64,000 bases of DNA from Thermoleophilaceae bacterium (GTDB lineage Bacteria; Actinomycetota; Thermoleophilia; Solirubrobacterales; Thermoleophilaceae), in assembly GCA_030448005.1 (NCBI GenBank), contig JAUJNT010000001.1, forward strand, positions 19,303 to 83,302. The letters are read 5' to 3'. The position numbers and the translations under genes were made by a program. Below the pieces are notes generated by a model that made no database searches, was not told the DNA's origin, and saw only the letters and a list, made by a program, of their open reading frames with translations. Below, piece after piece: positions 1 to 8,230 of the stretch. Each line of letters begins with the position of its first letter. The first letter of the stretch is position 1.

Positions 1-14
1 TAGGACGGCGAGGT

Positions 15-235
15 ATGAGCGGCGAGCACCTCAAGGGTCATCTGGACCTTCTGCTCCGGCGCTTCACCGGCTTGAGCGCCAGGGGCTGATCAAGTCCGAG
101 TGGTCTGAGGCCACGGGTAGGCGCCGGCGTGTCTACCGGCTTGCGCGCAAGGGTGAGCGTGCGCTCGGTGAGAAGACGGAGGCATGGCGCAGCTTTTCCC
201 GCGGGATGGCGGGCGCGCTCGAGGGGGCCAGGTGA
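15..235 (+). pseudogene. PadR-family regulator, internal deletion
   Basis: An ATG at 15 opens a typical PadR N-terminus (MSGEHLKGHLDLLL). The C-terminal part of the same family (ALHRLERQGLI, then RRRVYRLARKGERAL) follows in another frame and ends at 235. In intact PadR proteins about 35 residues of winged helix (the LHGYAL...GTLYP stretch) lie between these two parts. Here they abut near positions 55-62, so roughly 100 bases are missing and the frame is lost. PadR proteins repress transcription and are commonly paired with the type of membrane protein encoded next, which this gene overlaps by GTGA. I infer a non-functional remnant; an assembly deletion would look the same. Confidence 0.75.
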
Positions 236-1254
236 GCAAGCCGTTTTCACCTGCCAACGAGTACTTGGCCGACTTCAACGCGGCCTTGCAGGTCGGGCTC
301 GGAAACCGCAGCCGGATCCTCACCGAGGTCGAGGAGCACCTCCACGAGGCGACGATGGCCCATTGGACGGCGATGCTCAAGGAGAGGGAGCGGACCGATC
401 TCGACGCGCGTCGCTCCGACGAAGAGCTGTGGGTGGAGGCTCAGCGCCGCGCGGTTGCCGCCTTCGGGTCGCCGGAAGAGGTTGCGGCGAGCTTCGAGTC
501 GGGGCTCCTCGGCGCGCTCGATCGGCGCGTGGCGATAGCCACCCAGCGGCTCGACATGTGGCTTGCCCATCCCTTCCGCGGAATAGCGCTGAGGGTGGCG
601 TTTGCGCTGACGGCTTACCTGATCGTCTCCGCGCTCGCCGCGTTGTTCCACGCGAGGTGGCCGCTGGCTGGAGTCGCCCAGTCGGTCCTGCTTCTGGGGA
701 TGGCGTGGGCGCTAGGCCGCGGCTTACAGGCATACATGCTCCGGAGACGCCCCGAGCGGGGATTTCGAGCACGACTCAGGTCCGGCATACCCCGAGGGCC
801 GTTCGGGCGCTCCTTCACCCCTTTGCAGATCGGCTACCTGACCTACTTCCTGCTGGGGGGAGCTGCCAGCATCTTGCCGGGCAGCCTTTATGGGAACACC
901 CCTTCCGCGCGCGCCCTGCCGCACCTGTGTCTGGCGCTGCTGGTGCTGGCTGCGGTCCTCCTCACGGAACGCCTAGCGGCGCGGGCCGCGCGCGGCTACC
1001 CAGGAGAGACCAGCGCACAGAGGAAACGGGCCTGGCGAGCCGCACATCCCTGGCCGGCCGTCCTCCTGCGCATCTCGCCGCTCCCGCTCTTCCTGCTGGC
1101 ACTGCTCTCGCTGAGCTCGACTTTTCCCGGCTCACGGCTCGCGGTCGGGGTGCTGTTCGTAAGCGTCACGATGCTGGTCGCCGTGGGCATGCGCCTTGCC
1201 CAGAACGCGGATGAGAAGGACATCTTCGACTGGCGCCTGCGGCACTCGAACTGA
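232..1254 (+). CDS. HAAS-type PadR-associated membrane protein
   Basis: Protein of 340 aa starting at GTG 232, which overlaps the stop of the PadR remnant. The first ~110 residues form the cytoplasmic helical region seen in HAAS-domain proteins (YLADFNAAL, then ILTEVEEHLHEA, then a second helical part ending FGSPEEVAASF). Six or so hydrophobic segments follow (about residues 120-145, 147-170, 198-215, 230-250, 282-300, 303-320). Such proteins are usually co-transcribed with a PadR regulator and are thought to act as its membrane partner. The biochemical role is unknown. The gene is intact although its partner is broken. Confidence 0.7.
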   Translation: MSKPFSPANEYLADFNAALQVGLGNRSRILTEVEEHLHEATMAHWTAMLKERERTDLDARRSDEELWVEAQRRAVAAFGSPEEVAASFESGLLGALDRRVAIATQRLDMWLAHPFRGIALRVAFALTAYLIVSALAALFHARWPLAGVAQSVLLLGMAWALGRGLQAYMLRRRPERGFRARLRSGIPRGPFGRSFTPLQIGYLTYFLLGGAASILPGSLYGNTPSARALPHLCLALLVLAAVLLTERLAARAARGYPGETSAQRKRAWRAAHPWPAVLLRISPLPLFLLALLSLSSTFPGSRLAVGVLFVSVTMLVAVGMRLAQNADEKDIFDWRLRHSN

Positions 1255-1305
1255 TCCGGCACAGCGGCGGGGGTGGTCGTGAAGTAGGTCCGTGGCAGTC
1301 CCTGA

Positions 1306-1373
1306 GATGGAGCCTTTGCAAATCCGGCACCAGCGCTCAAAGGTGCCGTGAACGGGATTTGCGGCACTCCATC
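1306..1373. repeat. Long imperfect inverted repeat between convergent genes
   Basis: GATGGAG (1306-1312) pairs with CTCCATC (1367-1373), GCAAATCC (1318-1325) with GGATTTGC (1355-1362), and CACC with GGTG nearer the centre. It lies between the convergent HAAS gene (stop 1254) and the APH-like pseudogene, and covers the latter's stop at 1337. It could fold as a bidirectional terminator, but there is no T-run. Confidence 0.55.
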
Positions 1374-1982
1374 CCGGCGAGCACTCTCTCCAGGTAGTGC
1401 TCAAGCCGTGCAAGCTCGAAGCGGGTCCAATCGTCAGGGTCGAGCTCGGCGACGAGATCGAGAAGCGTGATGACATCCCAGTAGGGCTTATCCTCGAAGA
1501 CCCGGGAGGTGAGCGACCGATATAGGCGCAGGAACTCGTCCGCGGCGTCGAGCCCGTAGGTGAGGCGAGGTTCCCAGCGCATGTGGGCGGTGTCGATCGC
1601 TGCCGGTCCCCAGGAGGCGCTCGTCCAGTCGACGACCCCGGTCAGTCGCCCGCGGGACCAGAGGGTGTTCTCCGGGTGATAGTCGCGGTGGATGAGGCAA
1701 CGCGGTCCCTGCGGCGGTCCGGCACGGGCGAGCTCGAGCGCCGCTGCCCAGAGCTTCGGCGGTGAAGTCCGGATCCTCCACGACCCACTGGGGTCGCGCC
1801 CATCGGCGCAGGACGAGCCGGTGGGATATCCCGCGGCGGTCGATGATCGTGAGCGCATGATTCGCGTGCTCGCCACCTACCGGCAGACGGCGCAGCGATG
1901 TGAGCCGGCTCCCGTGCCCGATCGCCTCGATCGCCCAGCGCAGCGTCTGCTCGGGGGGCCTACGCCGACGCGGGTCGCTCAT
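1337..1982 (-). pseudogene. Aminoglycoside phosphotransferase-like gene, middle deleted
   Basis: The N-terminus (ATG at 1982; LPVGGEHANHALTI, then LVLRRWARPQW and EDPDFTAEA) is the nucleotide-binding beta-sheet lobe of an APH/choline-kinase-like enzyme. After about residue 75 the family continues in another frame with CLIHRDYHPENTLW, which holds the catalytic HxDxxxxN loop, and GVVDWTSASWGPAAIDTA, which holds the metal-binding Asp. Family members are about 300 aa; only about 200 codons remain. The hinge and following helices (roughly 80-100 residues) are missing at about 1755-1765 and the frame changes there. The true function (antibiotic or small-molecule kinase) cannot be told. It is presumably inactive, unless the deletion is an assembly fault. 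Confidence 0.75.
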
Positions 1983-2056
1983 CGCTTACCTACCCTCCCG
2001 AGATACGAGACCGCCGCCGCGACCCGACGGCCGCGGCGGCGTCCCATGGTCCTGTC

Positions 2057-2447
2057 TCAGCCGCCCTCGACGATCTCGAGGCCGTTTCCGTCCGGATCGT
2101 GGAGCGCGAACATGGGCGGAACGCCCTCCCAGCGCAGGAGCTCTCCCAGCTCGACGCCGGCGAACCCTAGGCGCTGGTGATCGTCCTCGACGTCCTCGGT
2201 CGCAAGCCGGATCCCGGTCTCAACGCCCGCTGGCACGCCCTCGCGCTCGGGAATCAGCGCGAGCGTGGTATCGGACCCCGCCGGCGCCACCTCGATCCAG
2301 CGTCCTCCGAGCTGCGGTACGGGGGGCGTCCAGCCGCTTCTCGAGGCCGAGCTTGTCGACGTAGAAGTCGAGCGCTCGATCCTGGTCGCTGACGGGGACC
2401 CCGATCGTCCTCACCGCGGTGATTCGGGTCTTGGTGTCGTCGTGCAT
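2057..2447 (-). pseudogene. VOC/glyoxalase-family protein, one-base frameshift
   Basis: The start ATG at 2447 is chosen because GGAGG lies 5 bases upstream. Frame one reads TAVRTIGVPVSDQDRALDFY and runs to DAP. The second half (GGRWIEVAP to HDPDGNGLEIVEGG) is in a neighbouring frame. The two halves join perfectly if one C is removed from a run of six C near 2328, giving DAPVPQLGGRW. VOC proteins of this size (~130 aa) are metal-binding lyases, dioxygenases or resistance proteins; the substrate is not predictable. It is either a homopolymer sequencing error or a recent frameshift mutation. Confidence 0.85.
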
Positions 2448-2536
2448 CTGCTCCTCCATTTTTCGGTCGTGGTCAATCGATCGGTGCCGCGAAGACGATC
2501 GCGGGAAGCCGCTCAACGCTCCAGCCGAGGAGTGGC

Positions 2537-3757
2537 TCACGGGAGGTGGCGTTCGAGCCAGTCGGCGAGCGGGCCGTCCGCGACTTCGAGGAACCGCGGC
2601 TCGACGCGGCCGCCGGCGTCGGTGAGCGCCTCTGCCACCGCCACGTGGTCCCTCCCGGGGAGCTCATGGTGCTGCGAGCCGAGCGCCGCCCAGGCGAGTG
2701 GCGTGTCGTAGTCGGTACAGGTGCTCGCGAGTGGGTCGGCTCCGCGAGCGAGCAGCCCGGCCACCACCTCGGCCGACCCGGCCCAGCTGGCGTGGTGCAG
2801 GAGGGTGCCGGGCGGCGAGCCGCCGACCACACCCGAGAGCCCGGAGCCGAAGAGCTCGAGCACGAGGCCGAGCTGGCCGCGCAGAGCGGCGAGGATGACG
2901 ACCTCCTGCTGGTCGACGTCGAGCGCATCGGGAAGTGGCGTCTGCGGTCGCTCGCCGCGAGCGACTGCAGCGACCGCAAGGTCGGCGGCGTCCACGCCGT
3001 CGGTCCTGGCCCCGAGGCCGGCGAGCAACGCGACCAGGTCGTGGCGGCCTCGCAGCAGGGCGTGCTGGTAGGGCGTTCGCAGCGGCACGTCGCCGCGCCA
3101 CGTCTCGCCGCCGGGCCGGTCGAGATCGGCACCGTGCTCGACCAGCAGCGTCAAGAACTCGGCGCCGCGGCCGCGTCGGACGGCGTGGGACAGCAGTGCC
3201 CCTTCGTTCGGGTCCGCGCCCGCCTCGAGCAGCAGCCGCACGTGCTCGAGATGATCATGGTCGAGCGCGTGCGCCAGGGCGTTCGTGAAGCGCGTCTGCG
3301 CGCCGCGGGCGAGCAGCACGGCCAGGCAGTCGGGACGCTTCGCCTCGGTCGCGTGGTAGAGCGACTCGCCGTCGTCGGGGCTTGCCCCCGCCTCTAGCAG
3401 CACCCCGGTCAAGAGCGGGTCGTGTACGCGCCCGGCCGCCCCGTAGAGCGCGGACATCCTCCCGTGCTCGTTCTCGAAGCAGGCGTTGGGGTCGGCTCCG
3501 GCGTCCAGCAGTCTGCGCGCGAGCCCTACGCTCGCGAAGCACGAGTGGCAGACGTAGAGGAGCGGTGCCCAGCCGCGCGGGCCACCGGGCTCGCTCGGGT
3601 CGCTATCCCAGCCGTCGCGGCCGAGCACGAGCCGCGCCCAGCGGTCCTCGGCGATCTCGGGGCGCGCCGCGAGAAGCGCCTCCGCGCGCGCCCGGCGCTG
3701 CTCTGTGGCGGCGAGGATGAAGGCTTCGACCGGACGCTCGCGGACGGGGCGGCTCAT
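2537..3757 (-). CDS. Ankyrin-repeat protein
   Basis: Protein of 406 aa from ATG at 3757, 7 bases beyond the stop of the response-regulator gene upstream. It is built of ankyrin-like units; clear ones read ARRLLDAGADPNA, VRLLLEAGADPNE, LTLLVEHGADLDR and VVAGLLARGADPL. About nine units fill residues 50-380, and the C-terminus is WLERHLP. No signal peptide, membrane segment or catalytic domain is visible, so a cytosolic protein-binding role is inferred. It may be co-transcribed with the regulator. The reading frame is intact, unlike most of its neighbours. Confidence 0.85.
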   Translation of the reverse strand: MSRPVRERPVEAFILAATEQRRARAEALLAARPEIAEDRWARLVLGRDGWDSDPSEPGGPRGWAPLLYVCHSCFASVGLARRLLDAGADPNACFENEHGRMSALYGAAGRVHDPLLTGVLLEAGASPDDGESLYHATEAKRPDCLAVLLARGAQTRFTNALAHALDHDHLEHVRLLLEAGADPNEGALLSHAVRRGRGAEFLTLLVEHGADLDRPGGETWRGDVPLRTPYQHALLRGRHDLVALLAGLGARTDGVDAADLAVAAVARGERPQTPLPDALDVDQQEVVILAALRGQLGLVLELFGSGLSGVVGGSPPGTLLHHASWAGSAEVVAGLLARGADPLASTCTDYDTPLAWAALGSQHHELPGRDHVAVAEALTDAGGRVEPRFLEVADGPLADWLERHLP

Positions 3758-3764
3758 TTGATCG

Positions 3765-4379
3765 CTAGAGCCATCCGCGCTCGCGGGCCACGCGCCACGC
3801 CTCGGTTCGGTTGCGTGCGCCGGTCTTCCCGATCGCCGCAGACAGGTAGTTGCGCACGGTGCCCTCGGAGAGGTAGAGGCGCTGGGCGATCTCGGAGATC
3901 GGCGCGCCGCCGGCGCCCGCCTGCAAGAGCTCCCGCTCGCGCGGGGTAAGGGGGCTCTCGCCGTCCCGCAGCGCAGCTGCGGCGAGCTCGGCATCCACCA
4001 CCCGCTCGCCCGCCACCGCCCGGCGGATCGCGTTGGCGAGCCGCTCAGCGGGCGCATCCTTCACGAGAAAGCCCGAAGCCCCGGCCTCCATCGCACGGCG
4101 CAGGTAGGCGGGGCGTCCGAAGGTGGTGAGGATCAGCGTGGCACACGTGGGAAGCTCACGCCGTAGCGCGGCGGCGGCATCGATGCCGTCCATGCCGGGC
4201 ATCTCGATGTCGAGTAGCGCGACGTCCGGGCGCGATTCGAGCGCCGCCCGGACGACGTCGTCCCCTGAGGACACCTCGGCCACCACTTCGAGGTCCGGCT
4301 CGAAGGCGAGCAGGGCGGCGAGGGCGGCGAGCGCGCCGCGCACCATCCCTTGGTCCTCGGCGAGCAGGACGCGCGTCAT
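3765..4379 (-). CDS. NarL/DesR-type response regulator
   Basis: Protein of 204 aa. The receiver domain (residues 1-120) begins MTRVLLAEDQ and has the phospho-acceptor Asp in VALLDIEMPGMDG, the Thr/Ser switch in LILTTFG and the Lys in FLVKDAP. A LuxR-type helix-turn-helix follows (LTPRERELLQ ... ISEIAQRLYLSEGTVRNYLS). It is predicted to activate transcription after phosphorylation by the neighbouring DesK-like kinase, whose stop overlaps this start (ATGA). In actinobacteria such pairs often control an adjacent ABC-2 exporter, and a fragment of an ABC ATPase lies just upstream. The gene is intact, but its kinase lacks a sensor half. Confidence 0.9.
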   Translation of the reverse strand: MTRVLLAEDQGMVRGALAALAALLAFEPDLEVVAEVSSGDDVVRAALESRPDVALLDIEMPGMDGIDAAAALRRELPTCATLILTTFGRPAYLRRAMEAGASGFLVKDAPAERLANAIRRAVAGERVVDAELAAAALRDGESPLTPRERELLQAGAGGAPISEIAQRLYLSEGTVRNYLSAAIGKTGARNRTEAWRVARERGWL

Positions 4380-4943
4380 CGCGGCGCCAGCGTCCTCGTC
4401 AGGGGGATGCGCGCGACAAGGTGGAAGCCGCCGCTCGACGCCGAGCCCGCGGTGAGCGTCCCACCTACCTCGGCCAGGCGCTCGCCGAGGCCCCGCAGGC
4501 CGCTTCCGTCCCCTTGCGTCTCTCGCGCCCCCACGCCGTCGTCGCGCACCTCGAGCTCGACGGTATCGCCGGTGCTCCGCACCGACAGCTCGCACCGGTG
4601 CGCCCGGCTGTGGCGGATCACGTTCGTCGTGGCCTCGCGCACCGCAAAGCCGAGGATCCCCTCGAGCTCGCCCGGAAGCGGGCCATTCGGGCGCACGGCG
4701 GTTTCGATGCTCGCCGCCTCGAGCGCGTCGCGAGCCCGGTCGAGCTCGGCGCTCAGCCTGCCGCGCCGCAGCCCCCGCACCGCCTCGCGGGCCTCCTGCA
4801 GGGATTCTCGCGCGACCGACTCGACGTCGTGCATCTCCTCCGCGGCGGTCGCCGTCTCATGGCGCTCGATCAACCTGCGGGCAAGCTCAGCCTTGAGTGC
4901 GATTACCGAGAGGTTGTGGCCGAGCAGGTCGTGCAGATCGCAG
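4376..4943 (-). pseudogene. DesK/NarX-type sensor kinase, 5' half missing
   Basis: The frame ending at 4376 contains the HisKA_3 phospho-acceptor motif ([16 protein letters not shown]) right at the junction, then the ATPase domain (FAVREATTNVIRHSRA, an N box; VELEVRDDGVGA, a G1 box; GLRGLGERL). Everything before the H box, normally several membrane helices, is absent. At about 4943 the sequence turns abruptly into the Walker A region of an ABC ATPase gene in another frame. The earliest plausible start lies inside the fragment. A deletion joining two genes of one ABC-transporter/two-component operon explains this best. Confidence 0.8.
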
Positions 4944-5093
4944 CAGCTCGAGCGTCGTCGTCTTACCCGCTCCGTTCGGACCCAGCAGGGCCACCGTCTC
5001 GCCCGGGCCGATCTCGAGGCTCAGGTCTGCGACCGCGAGCACGTCGCCACGGCGGCGGGTGACCTGACACAAACGGGCGACCGGTTCGGCCAT
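4944..5093 (-). pseudogene. ABC transporter ATP-binding protein, N-terminal fragment
   Basis: The frame starts at ATG 5093 ([18 protein letters not shown]) and continues through [20 protein letters not shown], a full Walker A (P loop). At 4943 it meets kinase sequence, runs a few nonsense codons and stops at 4887. Signature motif, Walker B and the partner permease are missing. An intact ABC-2-type ATPase would have about 240-310 residues, so more than 80 percent is lost. Confidence 0.8.
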
Positions 5094-5177
5094 CGCCTGT
5101 GACCGTAGGCGTGCCGTGGGCGTCGCGCCAGTGGCGCATGTAGGAACTTGCACATGACATTCGTCACTGCGCCGGCG

Positions 5178-5890
5178 TCATCGCTTGCGTGCGAACGCGA
5201 GCGCTCCCCGTTTCGTGACCCTCAGCGGGAGCTCGATGCTTTCGGCTGCGGCTCTGGCCAACTCCGGCTCGACGCGCTTGCCGAGCAAGTAGGCACGCAC
5301 GGCGTCGCGGGTTGGGGCTCGAGGAGCGGAGCGCTCCAGCGCTCGACCTCGACGTCGGCGAAGAGCTCCGCGAGCATCTGAGGCGCGAGCTCGGCGTCGA
5401 AGGTGAACGGGTTCCTCGGAAGAGCGTGGGCGAGCTCGGGCGAGTCATTCCGGCTCGGCGCTGCTACGGCGACGACGCCGCCCGATCTCAACACCCGGGT
5501 GTGCTTCGGCCAGTGCGTGTGCTTCGGCCAGTGCTTGAGTCGGGTCGGGCAGCTGGTAGAGGACGTAGAGCAGAGCGACCGATCCGAAGGAGGCGTCTTC
5601 GAAGGGAATGCCGTGGCCTCGCCTTTGACAGCCGCTTCGGGTGTCCGCTCGAGCATCGTTGGCGAGCTGTCCACCCGAACCACGCACCGTCCGGCAGGTA
5701 CCGCGCGAGCTCGCCCTCGCCACAGCCGACGTCGAGCACCGGCATGAGCCCCGCCGCGAGCAGCCGACGCGCGACGCGCTCGTGCGTCCCTTCCCAGGCC
5801 GTGGTGGCGTAGCAGCGAGCGCGCCAGCCGAAAGCGTTCGGGATCGTCCGTCGTAGCTGAGGGGATCACCCGCCCCGGCCGATTCGTCAT
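5178..5890 (-). pseudogene. Class I SAM methyltransferase, multiple frameshifts
   Basis: The start ATG 5890 overlaps the stop of the NUDIX gene (ATGA), and the end (GALAFARKR) is at 5178. Pieces of one methyltransferase are spread over three frames: DDPERFRLARSL; then AWEGTHERVARRL and MPVLDVGCGEGELARYLP (SAM motif I); then VDSSPTMLERTPEAA; then FEDASFGSVALLYVLYQLPD; then RSGGVVAVAAPS; then RDAVRAYLLGKRVEPELARA. At least four frame changes and an 18-base tandem duplication are needed. The order of motifs is normal, so the gene was recently whole. Its likely former role was methylation of a small molecule. Confidence 0.8.
5499..5534. repeat. 18-base tandem duplication inside the methyltransferase
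   Basis: GTGTGCTTCGGCCAGTGC occurs twice in direct succession (5499-5516 and 5517-5534). In the coding sense it doubles ALAEAH. It sits at one of the frameshift points of the broken methyltransferase. Confidence 0.95.
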
Positions 5891-6351
5891 GCCGATGAGT
5901 GACGGCCGGCAAGCCGGTCGAGCAACGGAGCTTGACCCTGCACGATCTTGCGCTTGGCCGTCGCCAGATCCAACCAGGCGACCCGGTCGATCTCCGGGAA
6001 CAGCTCGCGGCGGCCGGACCGCGGCGGCCATTCCAGCTCGAAGGTGCCGGGGTCGAGCTGAGCGGGATCGAAGTCGCCCTCCACCGCGAAGGCGACGAGT
6101 TGCTTTCCGGCCCGCTGACGGATCTCGCCAAGCTCGATCACCGGACCGTCAGGCGGCGCGTGGCCGAGCTCCTCCGTGAACTCGCGCAGCGCACCCGCCA
6201 GCGCATCCTCGCACTCTGCCAGCTCGCCCTTCGGGATCGACCACGCCCCTTCGTCCTTGCGCGTCCAGTATGGGCCACCCATGTGGCCGAGCAGCATCTG
6301 CAGCGTGCCCTCGCGCATGCGGAACAAGACCAGACCCGCCGACGTAGTCAC
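5887..6351 (-). CDS. NUDIX hydrolase
   Basis: Protein of 154 aa if started at GTG 6351 (VTTSAGLVLFRM); an ATG at 6462 would add 37 residues without family resemblance. The NUDIX box is nearly canonical: GELAECEDALAGALREFTEE followed by LG. The preceding WSIPKGEL and the tryptophan-rich FELEWPP and VAWLDL segments are typical of diadenosine/nucleoside-diphosphate hydrolases that begin TSAGLVLFR. It hydrolyses a nucleoside diphosphate linked to another group; the substrate is unknown. Its stop overlaps the start of the broken methyltransferase by ATGA. Confidence 0.85.
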   Translation of the reverse strand: MTTSAGLVLFRMREGTLQMLLGHMGGPYWTRKDEGAWSIPKGELAECEDALAGALREFTEELGHAPPDGPVIELGEIRQRAGKQLVAFAVEGDFDPAQLDPGTFELEWPPRSGRRELFPEIDRVAWLDLATAKRKIVQGQAPLLDRLAGRHSSA

Positions 6352-6614
6352 GGCTTTGAGTCTCGCAGCCGCCCTCCATGCGAGGGCGCTGAGTCTGTCC
6401 CCGCCGGCGCCACCGCTCACGCCTGTCGCTCCCATGTCCGGACTCCACATGACGAAAGTCATGTCGAGATCCCGACATCCGGCACTACCGCGGGCTGGAG
6501 TACCCCCATACGGTGCAGGGCGATACTTGGATCGACTTCAACGAATCGGCAAGAAGCTGACATGACGACACAAAACCGAGAATCAGACCGGTTGGCAGCG
6601 CCCTGCCCGCGATC

Positions 6615-7277
6615 ATGATCGCGCTCGGTCCGGCCCCCGGCGAGGTCCGGCACCCCGTCTTCGCCCGCTCCTTCGACCGGCTCAGCCAGCTGATGGAGCG
6701 GGAGGTAGGGGGGTGCCGCGAAGAGCTGCTCGCCGGGCTCCGCGGCCGGGTCGTCGAGATCGGCGCCGGCAACGGGATCAACTTCCAGCACTATCCAGAC
6801 ACTGTCGAAGAGGTCGTAGCGCTCGAGCCGGAGCCCTACCTGCGGGGCAAGGCGGAGTACGCTGCGCGCGGCGCGCCGGTGAAGGTAAGCGTCCACGACG
6901 GCGTCGCGACCCCCCTTCCACTGAATGACGGGCGGTTCGACGCCGCGATCGCCAGCCTGGTGCTCTGCACGGTGCCGGATCCCGCAGGCGCGCTGGCGGA
7001 GCTGCGGCGCGTGCTGAAGCCCGGTGCCGAGCTGCGCTTCATGGAGCACGTGCGCTCGCAGCGGCCGCGCAAGGCCCGCCTGCAGGACCGGCTCGACCGC
7101 TCCGGCATATGGCCGCTGGTGGCCGGCGGCTGCCACTGCGCGCGCTCCACGGTTTGTGCCATCGAGGCGGCCGGCTTCCTGGTGGAGCGGGTCCGCAGCT
7201 TCGACCTTGGCCCGTCATGGCTTGTCACCAACCCCCACTTGCTGGGCCGCGCCCGCTCCCCGGACCGCGGCGGATGA
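6615..7277 (+). CDS. Class I SAM-dependent methyltransferase
   Basis: Protein of 220 aa. The Rossmann core shows motif I GRVVEIGAGNGINFQHYP, the acidic end of beta-2 (VALEPEP), motif post-I DGRFDAAIASLVLCTVPD and LRRVLKPGAELRFMEHV. The C-terminal GCHCARSTVCAIEAAGF is shared with METTL7/UbiE-like methyltransferases acting on lipophilic or thiol substrates. The start ATG at 6615 overlaps the stop of an 18-codon open frame (6562-6618), which might be a leader peptide. A 31-codon frame (7274-7369) overlaps its own stop by ATGA; I recognise neither. Confidence 0.85.
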   Translation: MIALGPAPGEVRHPVFARSFDRLSQLMEREVGGCREELLAGLRGRVVEIGAGNGINFQHYPDTVEEVVALEPEPYLRGKAEYAARGAPVKVSVHDGVATPLPLNDGRFDAAIASLVLCTVPDPAGALAELRRVLKPGAELRFMEHVRSQRPRKARLQDRLDRSGIWPLVAGGCHCARSTVCAIEAAGFLVERVRSFDLGPSWLVTNPHLLGRARSPDRGG

Positions 7278-7384
7278 CGGTGCTCTCAGAGGCGGCGAAG
7301 CTCAATGAGCGATCCGAACAGTTTCGGCGACCGCGGCGGTCTCTATTGCCGACGCCCGCAACCGGATGAAGAAGGAGAAGCCCC

Positions 7385-8230
7385 ATGCAGACAGTTACTT
7401 CAAGGGACGGCAGCCGAATCGCCTACGACCGCCTCGGCTCAGGCCCGGTCGTGATCCTCGTCGGCGGCGCGCTCGGCTACCGCAAGTTCAAGAAGATGGA
7501 GGAGCTGGCGAAGCTGCTGGCGGCGCGCTGCACGGTGATCAACTACGACCGTCGCGGGCGTGGCGACTCGAGCGAGGTGAAGCCGTTTGCCCTCGAGCGC
7601 GAGATCGAGGACATCGCGGCCCTGATCGAAGCCGAGGGCGGCTCTGCTTCGCTTTGGGGCTGGTCGTCGGGCGGCGCGCTGGCCTTGCGCGCCGCGGGCG
7701 CCGACGTCGGGGTCGAGCGGCTCTCGGTCTACGAGGTGCCTTTCATGGTCACAGCCGAGGCCAAACGGCCAACGCCGGACTACGGCGAGCGCCTCGACGA
7801 GCTGGTCGCGGCCGGCGACCGAAGCGGCGCGGTCAAGCACTTCATGCGGAATGCCGTGGGCGTCCCCGCCCCATTCGTTGCGCTGATGCGGCTGATGCCG
7901 ATGTGGAAGGGGTTGAAGGCCACGGCGCACACCCTGCCCTACGACTGGGCCGCTCTTGGCAGCCACACGATGTACGGGGCGCCGCTCGACCCCGAGGAGT
8001 GGGCCTCGGTAACGGTTCCGACGCTCGTCGCCTACGGCGCCAAGAGCCCCGCCGTGCTGCAGCACGGCTCACGCGCGCTCGCGGAGGTGCTGCCGAACGC
8101 GGAGCTGCGCGAGCTAAAGGGCGTCAGCCACAACCTCAAGATGAACGTGCTGGCGCCGGTGCTCACCGAGTTCTTCGCGGACGAGACGGACATCGGCGTC
8201 CCTGGCAAGGTGAGGCCCGCGACGGCCTAG
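7385..8230 (+). CDS. Alpha/beta-fold hydrolase
   Basis: Protein of 281 aa. The strand-turn VVILVGGALG is the oxyanion region, INYDRRGRGDSS follows, and WGWSSGG gives the nucleophile elbow with Ser94. The late GVSHNLK supplies the catalytic His. The acid residue normally near AYGAKSP is not obvious. The start at 7385 is supported by GAAGGAGAAG upstream. The family (small esterase/hydrolase of unknown substrate) is common in actinobacteria, often next to VOC proteins as here. It is cytosolic, with no signal peptide. Confidence 0.85.
   Translation: MQTVTSRDGSRIAYDRLGSGPVVILVGGALGYRKFKKMEELAKLLAARCTVINYDRRGRGDSSEVKPFALEREIEDIAALIEAEGGSASLWGWSSGGALALRAAGADVGVERLSVYEVPFMVTAEAKRPTPDYGERLDELVAAGDRSGAVKHFMRNAVGVPAPFVALMRLMPMWKGLKATAHTLPYDWAALGSHTMYGAPLDPEEWASVTVPTLVAYGAKSPAVLQHGSRALAEVLPNAELRELKGVSHNLKMNVLAPVLTEFFADETDIGVPGKVRPATA

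Noticed and set aside
4376-5093. A natural ABC-kinase fusion protein
   Set aside because: The two parts are in different frames and the ABC part stops at 4887, so no fusion protein can be made.
6562-6618. 18-codon frame overlapping the methyltransferase start
   Set aside because: Weak ribosome-binding site and no conserved feature; mentioned only as a possible leader peptide.
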